Positions 1 to 8,443 of a stretch of DNA of 55,579 bases are shown one piece after another. The position numbers and the translations under genes are program-made. Origin of the DNA: Dehalococcoidia bacterium (GTDB lineage: Bacteria > Chloroflexota > Dehalococcoidia > Dehalococcoidales > UBA2162); contig DUFA01000119.1 of the NCBI GenBank assembly GCA_011191975.1, positions 1-55,579 of the forward strand, written 5' to 3'. The notes under the pieces were generated by a model that searched no databases, was not told where the DNA came from, and was given only the letters and a program-made list of their open reading frames with translations. Each line of letters opens with the position of its first letter. The stretch's first letter is position 1.

Positions 1-465
1 CACCTTGAAGATAATTATCTCAAGGGCGCCCACCAGTACCATATCCACTGGGTACCGGTACAGCCCGGCGCCGTTCCCGGCATGAAGTCATGGGACGATA
101 TGGGACATGGCCCCCACACGCACAAGCAGCCTGAGGTAATGGTGCACGTCGGCATGGACCCGGAGAATCCCTACGACCTGGGAGCGGAGATCGAATTCTA
201 CATGGGAGAGGAGATGGAGAAGCACGTCATCACCGGTTCCACCCTCGTCTACCTTCCGGCGGAATTCGTCCACGGCCCCTGGATAATCAAGAAAGTGGAA
301 AGACCTTTCCTGGTGATGACCGTCTGCCAGGAACCGGAACATACGGAAAAAGCCCGTCCCGACCTTGTTTCCGAGGAAATGAGGGAAAAACTGATGTTCA
401 TCGACCAGAATTATGACAGCCCGGAGAGAAAGGTTACCGTTCCCAAAGGACTGGGAGAGTGGTAA
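1..465 (+). CDS. Cupin-like small beta-barrel protein, 5' partial
   Basis: The frame is open from base 1, so the gene starts to the left of the window; the ATG at 82 is internal. The visible 154 residues carry a GPHTH-K-PE-MVHVG stretch, a DPENPYDLGAEIEF block and a late YLPAEFVHGPW block, which is the spacing of a double-psi/cupin metal site. The protein at 4142-4600 (minus strand) has the same three blocks (HVHPYPEIIGFIG, DPQHPEDLGAEAE, YIPKGLKHCP), so the two are clear paralogues at either end of the AOR/SDR block. Function is not recognisable beyond the fold. It is convergent with the MoaD-like gene, whose stop lies 8 bp downstream. Confidence 0.75.
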   Translation, partial: HLEDNYLKGAHQYHIHWVPVQPGAVPGMKSWDDMGHGPHTHKQPEVMVHVGMDPENPYDLGAEIEFYMGEEMEKHVITGSTLVYLPAEFVHGPWIIKKVERPFLVMTVCQEPEHTEKARPDLVSEEMREKLMFIDQNYDSPERKVTVPKGLGEW

Positions 466-472
466 AGCAGGA

Positions 473-718
473 CTAACCGCCGCCGATAACAGGCAGGAAA
501 ACGATTTTATCACCGGCTTTCAGGATTCTGTCAACCGGTGATATTTCTCCGTTCACGGTAACCATGGTGTTGTACCTGTTCATATAAAGCGACGGGAACA
601 AAGCGGAGATATATTCGAGGACATCACTTACTACCGGAAAATCCGTAAGGGATATCTCCACCGAAGATTTACCGGTGAGGTTCCGCTGCGTGCCCATAAA
701 TTCAACTGAAGCTGTCAT
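473..718 (-). CDS. MoaD/ThiS-family beta-grasp sulfur carrier, AOR-associated
   Basis: This is an 81-residue protein ending in VIGGG, the C-terminal Gly-Gly signature of MoaD/ThiS carriers that are adenylated and thiocarboxylated. The ATG at 718 was chosen over the longer frame starting at 790 because an AGGGAAAGA ribosome site precedes it and the longer version would run into the AOR coding region. It lies 31 bp behind the AOR stop, so it is translationally linked to it. In other anaerobes tungsten AOR genes often carry a MoaD-like neighbour that serves pterin dithiolene synthesis; that role is inferred here. A ThiS or generic sulfur-carrier role is the alternative. Confidence 0.85.
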   Translation of the reverse strand: MTASVEFMGTQRNLTGKSSVEISLTDFPVVSDVLEYISALFPSLYMNRYNTMVTVNGEISPVDRILKAGDKIVFLPVIGGG

Positions 719-749
719 CTGATCTTTCCCTGTTCTATGATTCCCGGAA

Positions 750-2906
750 TTATTGTCCGTATTCAGCCAGCAGTTTATCCGCCTGTTCATCGAGAAGTCC
801 GAATTTTACCACGGTTTCACGCTTCGGTACTGAGTCTGCAGTAAACCCTTTTTTCTCATAAACCATATCACACAACTGGCTGTAAGCATTCCGTCTCTTC
901 TGTATCAGCAGTTTACGACGTTCTTCCGGCACCGATGGGACTTCACCATCTGCTCGTTCCTTAAGCCAAGAATCATAGTATTCCAGGCGAGCTTCGTATT
1001 CGTTAAAGAATGCCGGCCCGAGTGCTCTGTCAGGGATACGGTCGCTGACACGAGTGCCTTTCCCCTGCCTGAGATTGATTAACTTTTGTAATATATAAAG
1101 TCTTTCCGAGTCGTTTATCATGTCATCGATGGTTTTCCTGCTGCCCGTTGTACCGTTAAGGAAATTCATGTAATACTCAAGCGTCGGGAAATTCTTCGAA
1201 GGTTCCGCGGTGTTCGCCGCTTCGGGGTTTCTCACATCGATCCAGGGAAGTTTGCATAGTCCGGTAGCGTTGAACCAGGTGCGTATCAAGGGGAACCACC
1301 GGCAGGCATCAGCTTTCTGTTCAAGTGTCGGAATTTCATTGTAGACCTGGTCGATGAATATCAGCCAGGCTTCATCGTGCTGCGGACCCTTCAGGGCAAA
1401 GCCGTACCCACCCTGCTGAGCAAGCGACTCCTTGGTAATGTACATCGAAAACTCAAGACCCTTGACTTCCATGGCAAACTTGTTCAATTCAGCCATTACT
1501 TCTTCGGTAGACAAGCTATTCCGACTCGAATATTTCTTTGCAACCCAATTTCGGCACCGGGCTACCCCCTGCCCGGCAACCTTACCGAATCCTTTTCCTT
1601 CGGCTATTTCGTGCTGTAGCCTGACAACAGCTCCTTTGTCACCGAACTGCAGATCGTAGCCGGTATCATCTGAAGTAAGATAACCACGCTGGAAACACTC
1701 CATGAGAAAAGCTGTTGTGACTCCGGTCGATATGGTATCAAGGCCATACTGGTCACAGTACCAGTTGTACTCCATCACGAACTGCGGATCGAAAATGCCC
1801 ATCGCGGTCACAGCAGCAACGGTCTCGTATTCCGGTCCATCCACACTTACCGTGCGTCCGGCTTTTTCTCCGAACGTCAGTTTCACACCTTCGGCGCCCT
1901 TGGCACAGGCAAGGTTACACCCGTAATAACATCCGTCCGGAACGTTCCTGCTGAAGTACTTTTCGAGAAACTCAGCGGCAAATATCTTCGGGGCGTCTTC
2001 ACTCTGTCCGTACTGATAATTGTTTACCGGTAAAATATGAAATTTGTTCATATACTCGGACAGGATGGTAGTTCCCCAGGCTTCCAGGTTTAACTGTCCC
2101 GGATCAACTTCTGAGACCACACCCCTCATCAGCGAACCGGCATTTCTGACAGTTTCCCTGTCTACAGGATTATTTGCGTTCGCTTTTGCCAGGCTGGAAC
2201 GGACAACGATAGCCCGTAAACCTTTGGTACGCATCACGGTACCGGTACCGCCCCTGCCGGCCTGTTTTGCTCTTATCCGGTTCCGTCTCCGGTCGTAATA
2301 CAGGCTGTTGACAATACCGAATCGAGCGTTTCGTGCTCCTTTTCCGGCTGAAACGGCAGCCAGAGTATCCGAATATTCACTATTATTCAGTCCAAGCAGC
2401 AGTTTCTCTCCGTATGATAGCGCACCCCCATCCGTCTCGTCATCATACTCAGGTGCGGCAACAATACTGATAGTGCCTGCGTCGCTGTCTACAACAATCA
2501 CTACCTCTTTGTCCGACTTCCCGGTAATCGCCAGTGCGTCGAAACCGGCGAATTTCAGCAGCGGTCCGAAATGACCACCTATGTTAGAGTCCACGAACGT
2601 ATCGGTAAGTGGTGATATCGTACCAACGATGAATTTACCTGTGGCTGGAAAGCCGGTCTCGCTTCCCAAAGGACCACTCGCCATTACCAGGATGTTCTCG
2701 GAGCTGTCATATCTGGTATCTTTACCGGTTCCATCCCAGATAAGTTTTAAGGCATATCCACGACCGCCGATATAATTATCTTTAAAATCCGGAGGGAGTT
2801 CTCTTATTGTTATTTCTTTGTTATCCAGGTTTATGTTAAGTATTCTGTCGGTATACCCGGCAGATATTTGGGTTGGTTTATAGTTAATATGATGTAATGA
2901 TTCCAT
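750..2906 (-). CDS. aor: Tungsten-containing aldehyde:ferredoxin oxidoreductase family protein
   Basis: The 718-residue protein oxidises aldehydes to acids (or a related reaction) with a tungsto-bis-pterin and one 4Fe-4S cluster, passing electrons to ferredoxin. The N-terminal AOR domain is clear (GGRGYALKLIWD at 47-58, MASGPLGSETGFPATGK at 75-91), as is the pterin-binding AGRGGTGTVMRTK region near 216-228. Cluster cysteines appear as C326-x3-C330-x3-C334 plus C551 in ATGLCKLPW; classical AORs have Cx2Cx3C in the first part. CDQYGLDTISTG at 384-395 is typical of the family. At 718 residues it is about 100 longer than the archaeal enzymes, with extra length at the C-terminus. Start ATG 2906 has GGAG five bases upstream. 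It is followed by the MoaD-like gene. The substrate is unknown; BamB-like or other AOR subfamilies are possible. Confidence 0.93.
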   Translation of the reverse strand: MESLHHINYKPTQISAGYTDRILNINLDNKEITIRELPPDFKDNYIGGRGYALKLIWDGTGKDTRYDSSENILVMASGPLGSETGFPATGKFIVGTISPLTDTFVDSNIGGHFGPLLKFAGFDALAITGKSDKEVVIVVDSDAGTISIVAAPEYDDETDGGALSYGEKLLLGLNNSEYSDTLAAVSAGKGARNARFGIVNSLYYDRRRNRIRAKQAGRGGTGTVMRTKGLRAIVVRSSLAKANANNPVDRETVRNAGSLMRGVVSEVDPGQLNLEAWGTTILSEYMNKFHILPVNNYQYGQSEDAPKIFAAEFLEKYFSRNVPDGCYYGCNLACAKGAEGVKLTFGEKAGRTVSVDGPEYETVAAVTAMGIFDPQFVMEYNWYCDQYGLDTISTGVTTAFLMECFQRGYLTSDDTGYDLQFGDKGAVVRLQHEIAEGKGFGKVAGQGVARCRNWVAKKYSSRNSLSTEEVMAELNKFAMEVKGLEFSMYITKESLAQQGGYGFALKGPQHDEAWLIFIDQVYNEIPTLEQKADACRWFPLIRTWFNATGLCKLPWIDVRNPEAANTAEPSKNFPTLEYYMNFLNGTTGSRKTIDDMINDSERLYILQKLINLRQGKGTRVSDRIPDRALGPAFFNEYEARLEYYDSWLKERADGEVPSVPEERRKLLIQKRRNAYSQLCDMVYEKKGFTADSVPKRETVVKFGLLDEQADKLLAEYGQ

Positions 2907-2963
2907 ACGTACTCCAATACAGTTAGTGAGATAAAGAGAAAGATTTTTGTATGATCAGAGGGT

Positions 2964-3009
2964 CCCCGCCTATGCAGCGGGGTTGGTAGGCATGGGAAAG
3001 TACATTCCC
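2964..3009 (-). promoter_or_regulatory. Two hairpins in the leader of the AOR gene
   Basis: About 60 to 100 bases upstream of the AOR start, the minus strand can form CCCCGC-(7 nt)-GCGGGG (2964-2982) and, just before it, GGGAA-(6 nt)-TTCCC (2994-3009). There is no T-run after either stem, so these are not plain terminators. They could be a leader control element, but I could not match them to the molybdenum/tungsten cofactor riboswitch consensus by eye. The rest of the 410-bp gap holds the REP-like palindrome at 3182-3277 and no gene. Confidence 0.35.
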
Positions 3010-3181
3010 TTCAGTGAAAGGTGTCTCGTCGTTGATATTATGCTGTGTTCCTTACATTCTTCCTGAGACATTACATGTTTATTGTATCATGAAGCGCAAT
3101 ACCAGACTAGTATGTATGAAAAAAGGAGTAAAAAATACAAATCACTAAATAAGAAACACTAAAAATATCTACAGGGACATT

Positions 3182-3277
3182 CCTCTCCCTTGATGGGAGA
3201 GGTTAGGTGAGGGTGAAAAGTTACGATTTGCGCGTAGCCCCCTCACCCTGACCCTCTCCCGCGGAGGGGAGAGGGAA
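3182..3277. repeat. REP-like intergenic palindromic repeat
   Basis: The segment opens with CCTCTCCC-TTGAT-GGGAGAGG (3182-3202), continues with GGTGAGGGTG, and mirrors itself with CCCTCACCCTGACC and CTCTCCCGCGGAGGGGAGAG. The whole can fold into one long imperfect cruciform. Very similar GGTGAGGGTG/CCTCACCCTGACC palindromes are scattered between genes in many bacterial genomes. It lies between the AOR leader and the stop of the SDR gene and may also end transcription. Confidence 0.7.
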
Positions 3278-3317
3278 CTTTTTCAGAAGTTTCTTACAGT
3301 TCGATCGGACAACCAAC

Positions 3318-4100
3318 CTACGGGGTTTTCATCAATAAGCCGGAACCGCCGCTTACACAGATACTGTCGCCGGTGATGTAGTCTGATTCAGGCGAAGCCA
3401 GGAACAGGGCAGCCTTGGCAATATCCTCCGGCATCCCCATCCTCTTCAGCGGTACCATGTTCTGCGCCATTCCGCGCTGGTGGGCTTCCACGTCCGTTAC
3501 GCCGGGGCCTGAAAACACAGCCGACATATCGGTCAGAACCATGCCCGGGTGTATCATATTGACGCAGACATTATACGGAGCAAGGTCGGCAGCGGCAGAA
3601 CGGGAGACTGATGCCTGGGCTGCCTTGGAAGCGTGGTAATGCACGTTCATTGCTCCGGTCTCGAAGGCAGCAACCGAGACTATGTTTATGATTTTTCCTG
3701 AATTTTGTTTTTTCATGTAGGGTGCAATATAGAATATCGTCAGGAAGGTGCCCTTGCAGTTGATATTCATCACCCTGTCCCATTCTTCTTCAGTGGTCGC
3801 TTCGAAAGGAGTCGGATTGGTACCCACACCAGCGCAGTTGTTCAGGATATCTATCTTTCCGAATTTTTCTATGGCCTTCTCGACCGTTTCTTTTACCTGA
3901 GCGCTGTTCGAAACATCACAGTGCAGATAGATCGCATCTCTGCCCTTTGCTTTAATATCTCCGACCGTCTGCTCGCCTTCCTTGTCCAGGACGTCAACGA
4001 TCACGGAATTACAGCCTTCGTCGGCGTATCTCAATGCGATTGCCCTGCCCATTCCACGGGCTCCTCCGGTAATAAACGCTACCTTATCCTGCAGTATCAT
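3318..4100 (-). CDS. Short-chain dehydrogenase/reductase (SDR)
   Basis: A 260-residue classical SDR that should oxidise or reduce a hydroxyl/keto group with NAD(P). The nucleotide motif TGGARGMG is at 11-18, the NNCAG structural motif at 87-91, the Asn of the tetrad near 113, and the catalytic Ser142, Tyr155 and Lys159 (YHASK) are all present. The acidic residue in VDV after the second strand suggests NAD rather than NADP, by family analogy. The C-terminus ends ICVSGGSGLLMKTP, the usual SDR closing strand and loop. It sits between the cupin-like gene (upstream, 41 bp away) and AOR. Its substrate cannot be read from sequence. Confidence 0.92.
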   Translation of the reverse strand: MILQDKVAFITGGARGMGRAIALRYADEGCNSVIVDVLDKEGEQTVGDIKAKGRDAIYLHCDVSNSAQVKETVEKAIEKFGKIDILNNCAGVGTNPTPFEATTEEEWDRVMNINCKGTFLTIFYIAPYMKKQNSGKIINIVSVAAFETGAMNVHYHASKAAQASVSRSAAADLAPYNVCVNMIHPGMVLTDMSAVFSGPGVTDVEAHQRGMAQNMVPLKRMGMPEDIAKAALFLASPESDYITGDSICVSGGSGLLMKTP

Positions 4101-4141
4101 GAACTGCCTCCTTACTTAAGTATTAAAAATGATCGTGTTTT

Positions 4142-4600
4142 CTAATCTTTCCGCGTCGGTGCCGCCCGGAAATCGCCGGTGGTAAGCTGCATATCGAAAT
4201 GAAGTACCGGCTTTATTATGTCCCTCACTACCAGCGGACAGTGTTTCAGTCCTTTCGGGATATAGACCATGAAGCTGCTGTGAATGATGTATTGTTCGTC
4301 ATCCATCCACATCTCGGCTTCGGCACCAAGATCCTCCGGGTGCTGCGGATCGTATCCTATAAACCCGATTATCTCCGGATAGGGATGAACATGGGCTTCC
4401 ATTCTGCCAGGATCTTCTCCTGCATACATCCAGGAAAAATTGACCATCATGGCGCCTTCGACCACATGGTCGCTTAGACCCATAAAGTGGTGGAGCTTGG
4501 GCGTCTCCATGTTGTCCAGGTCAGAAGGCGGTCTTTCTACACCCGGCGGAGGAGCCGGCGGTTTCAGAACAAAATACTTTTCGTACTTTTTTTCAACCAT
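4142..4600 (-). CDS. Cupin-like small beta-barrel protein
   Basis: The 152-residue protein is paralogous to the partial gene at the left edge. HVHPYPEIIGFIG (about residue 80) and YIPKGLKHCP (about 118) give the spacing of cupin metal-site histidines, and DPQHPEDLGAEAEMW lies between them. The N-terminus carries a proline-rich LKPPAPPPGVERPP stretch. It lies 41 bp upstream of the SDR gene at 3318-4100 and reads the same way. Such proteins commonly bind a metal and sense or convert small acids, but no activity can be assigned. The 180-bp gap upstream, towards the next SDR, holds a palindromic repeat. Confidence 0.8.
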   Translation of the reverse strand: MVEKKYEKYFVLKPPAPPPGVERPPSDLDNMETPKLHHFMGLSDHVVEGAMMVNFSWMYAGEDPGRMEAHVHPYPEIIGFIGYDPQHPEDLGAEAEMWMDDEQYIIHSSFMVYIPKGLKHCPLVVRDIIKPVLHFDMQLTTGDFRAAPTRKD

Positions 4601-4656
4601 CGTTCTTCTCCTGTTTTAGAACACCTGTCACGAGCTTCGTCATGCCTGTCGTACAT

Positions 4657-4740
4657 GGTTCGACAAACTCACCACGAACGACACTTTATTCACTTTACCT
4701 ATAATTTTCCATGATACGTTCGCCCTGAGCTTGTCGAAGG
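4657..4740. repeat. REP-like inverted repeat with GTTCGACAA...TTGTCGAAGG arms
   Basis: The arms GGTTCGACAAACTCACC (from 4657) and CCCTGAGCTTGTCGAAGG (to 4740) are imperfect inverted copies, each running into CGAACG/CGTTCG, separated by a 36-bp AT-rich spacer. This CTTGTCGAAGG family is a widespread intergenic repeat in unrelated bacterial genomes. It splits the minus-strand gene series and may act as a processing or termination hairpin. Confidence 0.7.
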
Positions 4741-4779
4741 ACGAATGTATCATATTCCCGCCACTACCTCCACCTGCAT

Positions 4780-5535
4780 CTAAGCCGATACGTTTCCGGT
4801 CACCAGTATCGCCTGACCGACTATATCGGCGGAGACATCCGATGCCAGGAAGGTTACCGCATTGGCGACGTCCTGCTGTTCGGTCAGCCTGCCAATCGGT
4901 ATTGACTTGGCAAACTGTTCCAGCATTCCCGGAGGTGCGTTCTTGGCAAAGCCGGTTATCGCCGGACCGGGAGAAACGCAGTTAACGTTGATGCCGTGCG
5001 GTCCCATTTCCTTGGCTATCGCCATGGAGAAAGAGTATATCCCTCCCTTGGCGGCCGAGTACACGGCGGTCATCGCGCCACCGTTAATCCCAGCCCCGGA
5101 AATCAGGCTGATAACCTTGCCGTATTTCCGCTCTATCATTCCCGGCAGGACTGCCCGGGTGCAGTACAGCACCCCCATGAGATTAACGTTGATATCGAAC
5201 TCCCATTCCTTTTCCGTCATATCCATGAAAGGTTTCGGCGGAGTGCACCCGCCGGCATTGTTAACAAGGATATCTATCTTACCAAACTCACCGAGCGCTT
5301 TCTCAACCATGCTTCTCACTTCGTCGCCTTTGGTGATATCGGCAGTGATAGAGAATGATTTGCAGCCGAGTTCTTTCACCATATCGACTGTTTCGTCGGC
5401 AGTGGTTGAATCGATATCATTCACGATAATATCGCAGCCTTCTTTCGCCAGCGTCAGGGAAATCGCTCTACCAAATCCGATAGGACTTCCCGCACCGGTG
5501 ACAAGAGCGACCTTTCCTTTTAATCCAAGGTCCAT
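4780..5535 (-). CDS. Short-chain dehydrogenase/reductase (SDR)
   Basis: A 251-residue classical SDR: nucleotide motif TGAGSPIGFG at 13-22, NNAGG at 92-96, catalytic Ser146, Tyr159 and Lys163 (YSAAK). The ND at 39-40 after the second beta strand points to NAD use by family analogy. It is a close paralogue of the SDR at 21728-22471: both start M-LGL-GKVALVTG, share LAKEGCDII and AVLPGMI..KYGK, and keep the motifs at the same residue numbers. Its start lies 14 bp behind the stop of the flavoprotein gene, so it belongs to the flavoprotein/Fe-S operon. It probably dehydrogenates the alcohol or keto intermediate handled there. Confidence 0.92.
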   Translation of the reverse strand: MDLGLKGKVALVTGAGSPIGFGRAISLTLAKEGCDIIVNDIDSTTADETVDMVKELGCKSFSITADITKGDEVRSMVEKALGEFGKIDILVNNAGGCTPPKPFMDMTEKEWEFDINVNLMGVLYCTRAVLPGMIERKYGKVISLISGAGINGGAMTAVYSAAKGGIYSFSMAIAKEMGPHGINVNCVSPGPAITGFAKNAPPGMLEQFAKSIPIGRLTEQQDVANAVTFLASDVSADIVGQAILVTGNVSA

Positions 5536-5549
5536 GATGTCCTCCTTAA

Positions 5550-7115
5550 CTAGACTTCAACGTCCTTTGCGGTAATATAGTTCGTTGACTCAGAAGCCGC
5601 GTTCGGATCGAACGTCTTCTTCACCTTCCGCAGCAGCGTATGGTAATTCAGGGTTTCAGGTCCATACATATCATGGAGCTCATCACTCCAGACATGTTGC
5701 GGCACACCGAACCGACCTTCGATCGCCCTTTTATTGGCTGCCTCATTTAAAAATCCCTGGATACTCTCTATCTGTTCCACACTGGTTGGGGCATACCGAA
5801 TAAGAATCTCACCATGTCCGGTATGACCGTGTTCGATTGACTGGACGAACGGGTATAAGGCATCATCCAGGACCGCCCCGTTGTCGATGAGTTCCTGTTT
5901 CAAGTCTACCGTATAGGTAATGTAACGGGTCATCAGTGGGAACACATCCGTACCGCCGACGGTACCACCGCCCCAGCCGGTCGCTCTTGATGTCTCCCTG
6001 ATAGCACCGGTCTCCCTGATATAACGCCAGATATAGCCGGCAGCAAGCTCCGGTTCTTCTACATCCTCCAGCGACCAGGCATCGGTTTCCTTGATAATTA
6101 TGTCAAGTACTTTCTTCTTATGGTCGAAATCCCTCGATGATGTACCGGCGATAAGGATCATGAATCCGGGTCCCTGCACCTGTTCACCCCATTTTTTCGC
6201 ATAGGCCATGTCTTCTTCGTTATCGGTACTCACGTTAGAAGCCATCATTGCCGTATTGAATCCCATGAGTTCGAACGCGATTTCACTCTCGCCTATCCTT
6301 TTCACCGCATCTATCATCATGTCTACGTCTTTGAATGAAAGGTATTTGATAAGAAAGTTAGGAGGAATCTCTTTCGGCGAGTATTTCGGGCAGACTCCTT
6401 CCACGCCGAAGGTAGCCGGTCCCGGCCAGTGGTACAGCTTCTGTGCTGCCGCGGTGAAAACACCGAGTCCTCCAAGCGGGACGGTATTGCCCCTTATAAT
6501 ACCTCTCAGGGACGGTCCCGGGCCATCGCCGCAGAACCATTCATCGTTCGAACCGAGAGAACCCATCCTGACTATCTCACCATCACCGGTTACCCATTCA
6601 AGGGCAAGCTGGTTCCTCTCGCCATAGCTGCCGCTCTGGCTGAGATGTCCCAGGTTGACATGGGCTGCCAGCGGCAATGCCGAGCAGTTCGCACCGGCAG
6701 CAGTCACATTACAGTTCATTCCCCGTTTCATCAATTCCGCCTGGAGCTGCGCGTAGATAACATACGGTTGAACCACGGCGTACATGTTTTTCTCGTTTAT
6801 CTCAAGGATCCTGTTCATCCGTCTCAGGTCTATCCTGATACAACCGGGATAGGTCGGGTCGCTGTAAAGCCAGCCGGTACTGGCAGCCTTGAACTGGACA
6901 CCATACTTGTTACACAGTTTGACTACCGCCTGCACTTCTTTGGTGCTGGCAGGCAGGGTAACAGCCTCATATCTGGGCTGGTAAACGTCCTTCGGCGGTG
7001 CGGTGGCAGCCCTGATCGGGAAGGCATATGATTCCGTTACCACCGGGTCGTCCGAGATATTTTCCGGACCGATTACGTCTTCTACAGCTTTATAAAAATC
7101 CCTGTTTAACGCCAT
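5550..7115 (-). CDS. FAD-binding oxidoreductase, VAO/PCMH family (4-cresol/vanillyl-alcohol type)
   Basis: The 521-residue protein has the PCMH-type FAD domain at the N-terminus (LPASTKEVQAVVKLCNKYG at about 54-72, then a PP-loop region and DLRRMNRILEIN) and a long substrate cap. The family oxidises phenolic or aliphatic alcohols, hydroxy acids or alkylphenols. The segment NCNVTAAGANCSALPLAAHVN and the LGGLGVFTAAAQKLYHWPG stretch resemble the 4-cresol dehydrogenase branch more than lactate dehydrogenases. It lies 16 bp behind the CCG Fe-S gene and precedes an SDR, so electrons may go to the Fe-S partner. A different flavoprotein of the same superfamily lies upstream in the operon. Confidence 0.85.
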   Translation of the reverse strand: MALNRDFYKAVEDVIGPENISDDPVVTESYAFPIRAATAPPKDVYQPRYEAVTLPASTKEVQAVVKLCNKYGVQFKAASTGWLYSDPTYPGCIRIDLRRMNRILEINEKNMYAVVQPYVIYAQLQAELMKRGMNCNVTAAGANCSALPLAAHVNLGHLSQSGSYGERNQLALEWVTGDGEIVRMGSLGSNDEWFCGDGPGPSLRGIIRGNTVPLGGLGVFTAAAQKLYHWPGPATFGVEGVCPKYSPKEIPPNFLIKYLSFKDVDMMIDAVKRIGESEIAFELMGFNTAMMASNVSTDNEEDMAYAKKWGEQVQGPGFMILIAGTSSRDFDHKKKVLDIIIKETDAWSLEDVEEPELAAGYIWRYIRETGAIRETSRATGWGGGTVGGTDVFPLMTRYITYTVDLKQELIDNGAVLDDALYPFVQSIEHGHTGHGEILIRYAPTSVEQIESIQGFLNEAANKRAIEGRFGVPQHVWSDELHDMYGPETLNYHTLLRKVKKTFDPNAASESTNYITAKDVEV

Positions 7116-7131
7116 TATTCATATCCTCCTT

Positions 7132-8409
7132 CTAGACTGCCTTGTCCAGTAATTCGACGATATCGTATACTTTCATGCTGCCGCCCTGGCTGTTGATAGA
7201 ATCGCTGAACGCTTTTTCACACCATGGGCAGGCTGATACCAGTGCATCGGCACCGGTTGAATCAGCTTCAACAATCCTCTCGTTCGCTGTCCATGCGGCA
7301 TAGTCAGGATTCGAGGTTTCCACGCCGCCGCCTGATCCGCAGCACCAGGTATATTCTTTTATCCTGCCCATCTCGACCAATTGAAGACCCGGAATGCTTT
7401 TCAGGACTTTACGCGGCGGTTCGTAAACTCCGTAGGTACCCCGCATGAATTCTCTCGGCGGGTCGAACAGCCTGACATGACCGGGAATCTCTCTCCCTTC
7501 CCATGGTATATACGGTTCACCAAGCCTGCCGAGACGGCACGGGTCATGGTACGTGACTGTCAAATCCACTTTCTTCTTCGGCTCGAGCTTCCCTTCTTTT
7601 ATGAGCCTGTCCAGGTATTCCGTGATATGTAGTACTTCCACATCAGGCTTCATACCGCATTTCTCATAAAGTACCTTGAACGCCTGGTAGCCATCAGCGC
7701 AGCTTGTCACGACTATCTCGGCGCCTGATTTTTTAAACATCTCCAGGTTTTTCTTCGCCTGGTTCATGAAGTCTTCCTTGTATCCCATCTGGTAAGCACG
7801 TCCGCCGCAGCAGACTTCGTTCGCTCCGGCAATTCCTGCATCGACGCCGGCTTTTTTCAGCAATGATACGGTTGCCTGCGCTACCTTCCAGAGGTCTTTA
7901 TCGTAACTTGTCAGGCAGCCGACGTGATACAGTACCTTTACCTGTTCCTTCGACGCGTCCTTAACATCCAGTCCCTTTGCCCAGTCGCCGCGCTTTGACT
8001 GTATTCCTGCCACCATCGTTTTCTGCTTTCGCAGCATGTTTATTACTTTATCAAGCACCGGATTTGTGTGACCTTCTTCGACACACCTGAATCTTATCTC
8101 GTATAACGGTTCCAGTACTTCCATGTCCATCGCATACTTACAGGCAACATCACAGGCGCCGCACATCTGGCAGTTGTAGACAACTTCTATGAATTTATCA
8201 GAATAACCTACTCTATCCTCCAGCAGAGCCACACCGGTTACCATCCTCCCACCGGCAGAATAGGTATGAAAATCATACCGTGCAATACTCGGACATACAT
8301 AAGTATTTTCATACCCGTTGACCATCTCCAGGGGAATAAACTTGCAAGCCGAGCAACGGCGGCACGTTTCCATTTCTTTTCTTACATCTTCAAGTGCCAT
8401 CTTATTCAT
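7132..8409 (-). CDS. Two-cluster ferredoxin/CCG-domain Fe-S oxidoreductase subunit (GlpC/HdrD/LutA type)
   Basis: The 425-residue protein relays electrons. N-terminal cluster ligands are C16-x2-C19-x2-C22 with C39, and C80-x2-C83-x2-C86-x3-C90. Two CCG domains follow: HVGC...EVCCGG (about 160-205) and YHDPC...TWCCGSGGG (about 290-365), like heterodisulfide reductase HdrD and glycerol-3-phosphate dehydrogenase GlpC. It is sandwiched between two FAD-linked oxidase genes with short spacers, the gene order of glycolate-oxidase-like and D-lactate-dehydrogenase-like complexes. The first cluster (C39 sixteen residues after C22) departs from the tight Cx2Cx2Cx3C spacing, as is usual for this family. 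No transmembrane segment is evident. Confidence 0.9.
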   Translation of the reverse strand: MNKMALEDVRKEMETCRRCSACKFIPLEMVNGYENTYVCPSIARYDFHTYSAGGRMVTGVALLEDRVGYSDKFIEVVYNCQMCGACDVACKYAMDMEVLEPLYEIRFRCVEEGHTNPVLDKVINMLRKQKTMVAGIQSKRGDWAKGLDVKDASKEQVKVLYHVGCLTSYDKDLWKVAQATVSLLKKAGVDAGIAGANEVCCGGRAYQMGYKEDFMNQAKKNLEMFKKSGAEIVVTSCADGYQAFKVLYEKCGMKPDVEVLHITEYLDRLIKEGKLEPKKKVDLTVTYHDPCRLGRLGEPYIPWEGREIPGHVRLFDPPREFMRGTYGVYEPPRKVLKSIPGLQLVEMGRIKEYTWCCGSGGGVETSNPDYAAWTANERIVEADSTGADALVSACPWCEKAFSDSINSQGGSMKVYDIVELLDKAV

Positions 8410-8443
8410 CTCTCCTTTGCTAAGTCTTCTGTTTCCGCACGAT

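Noticed and set aside
2964-3009. Molybdenum/tungsten cofactor riboswitch
   Set aside because: Context fits but I could not match the conserved core by eye, so only hairpins are reported.
3182-3277. Palindrome as a CRISPR or phage attachment site
   Set aside because: Single copy here and of a common intergenic REP type; no array or integrase.
4862-5575. Long plus-strand open frame (237 codons)
   Set aside because: Antisense to a well-supported SDR; no ribosome site and no recognisable motifs.
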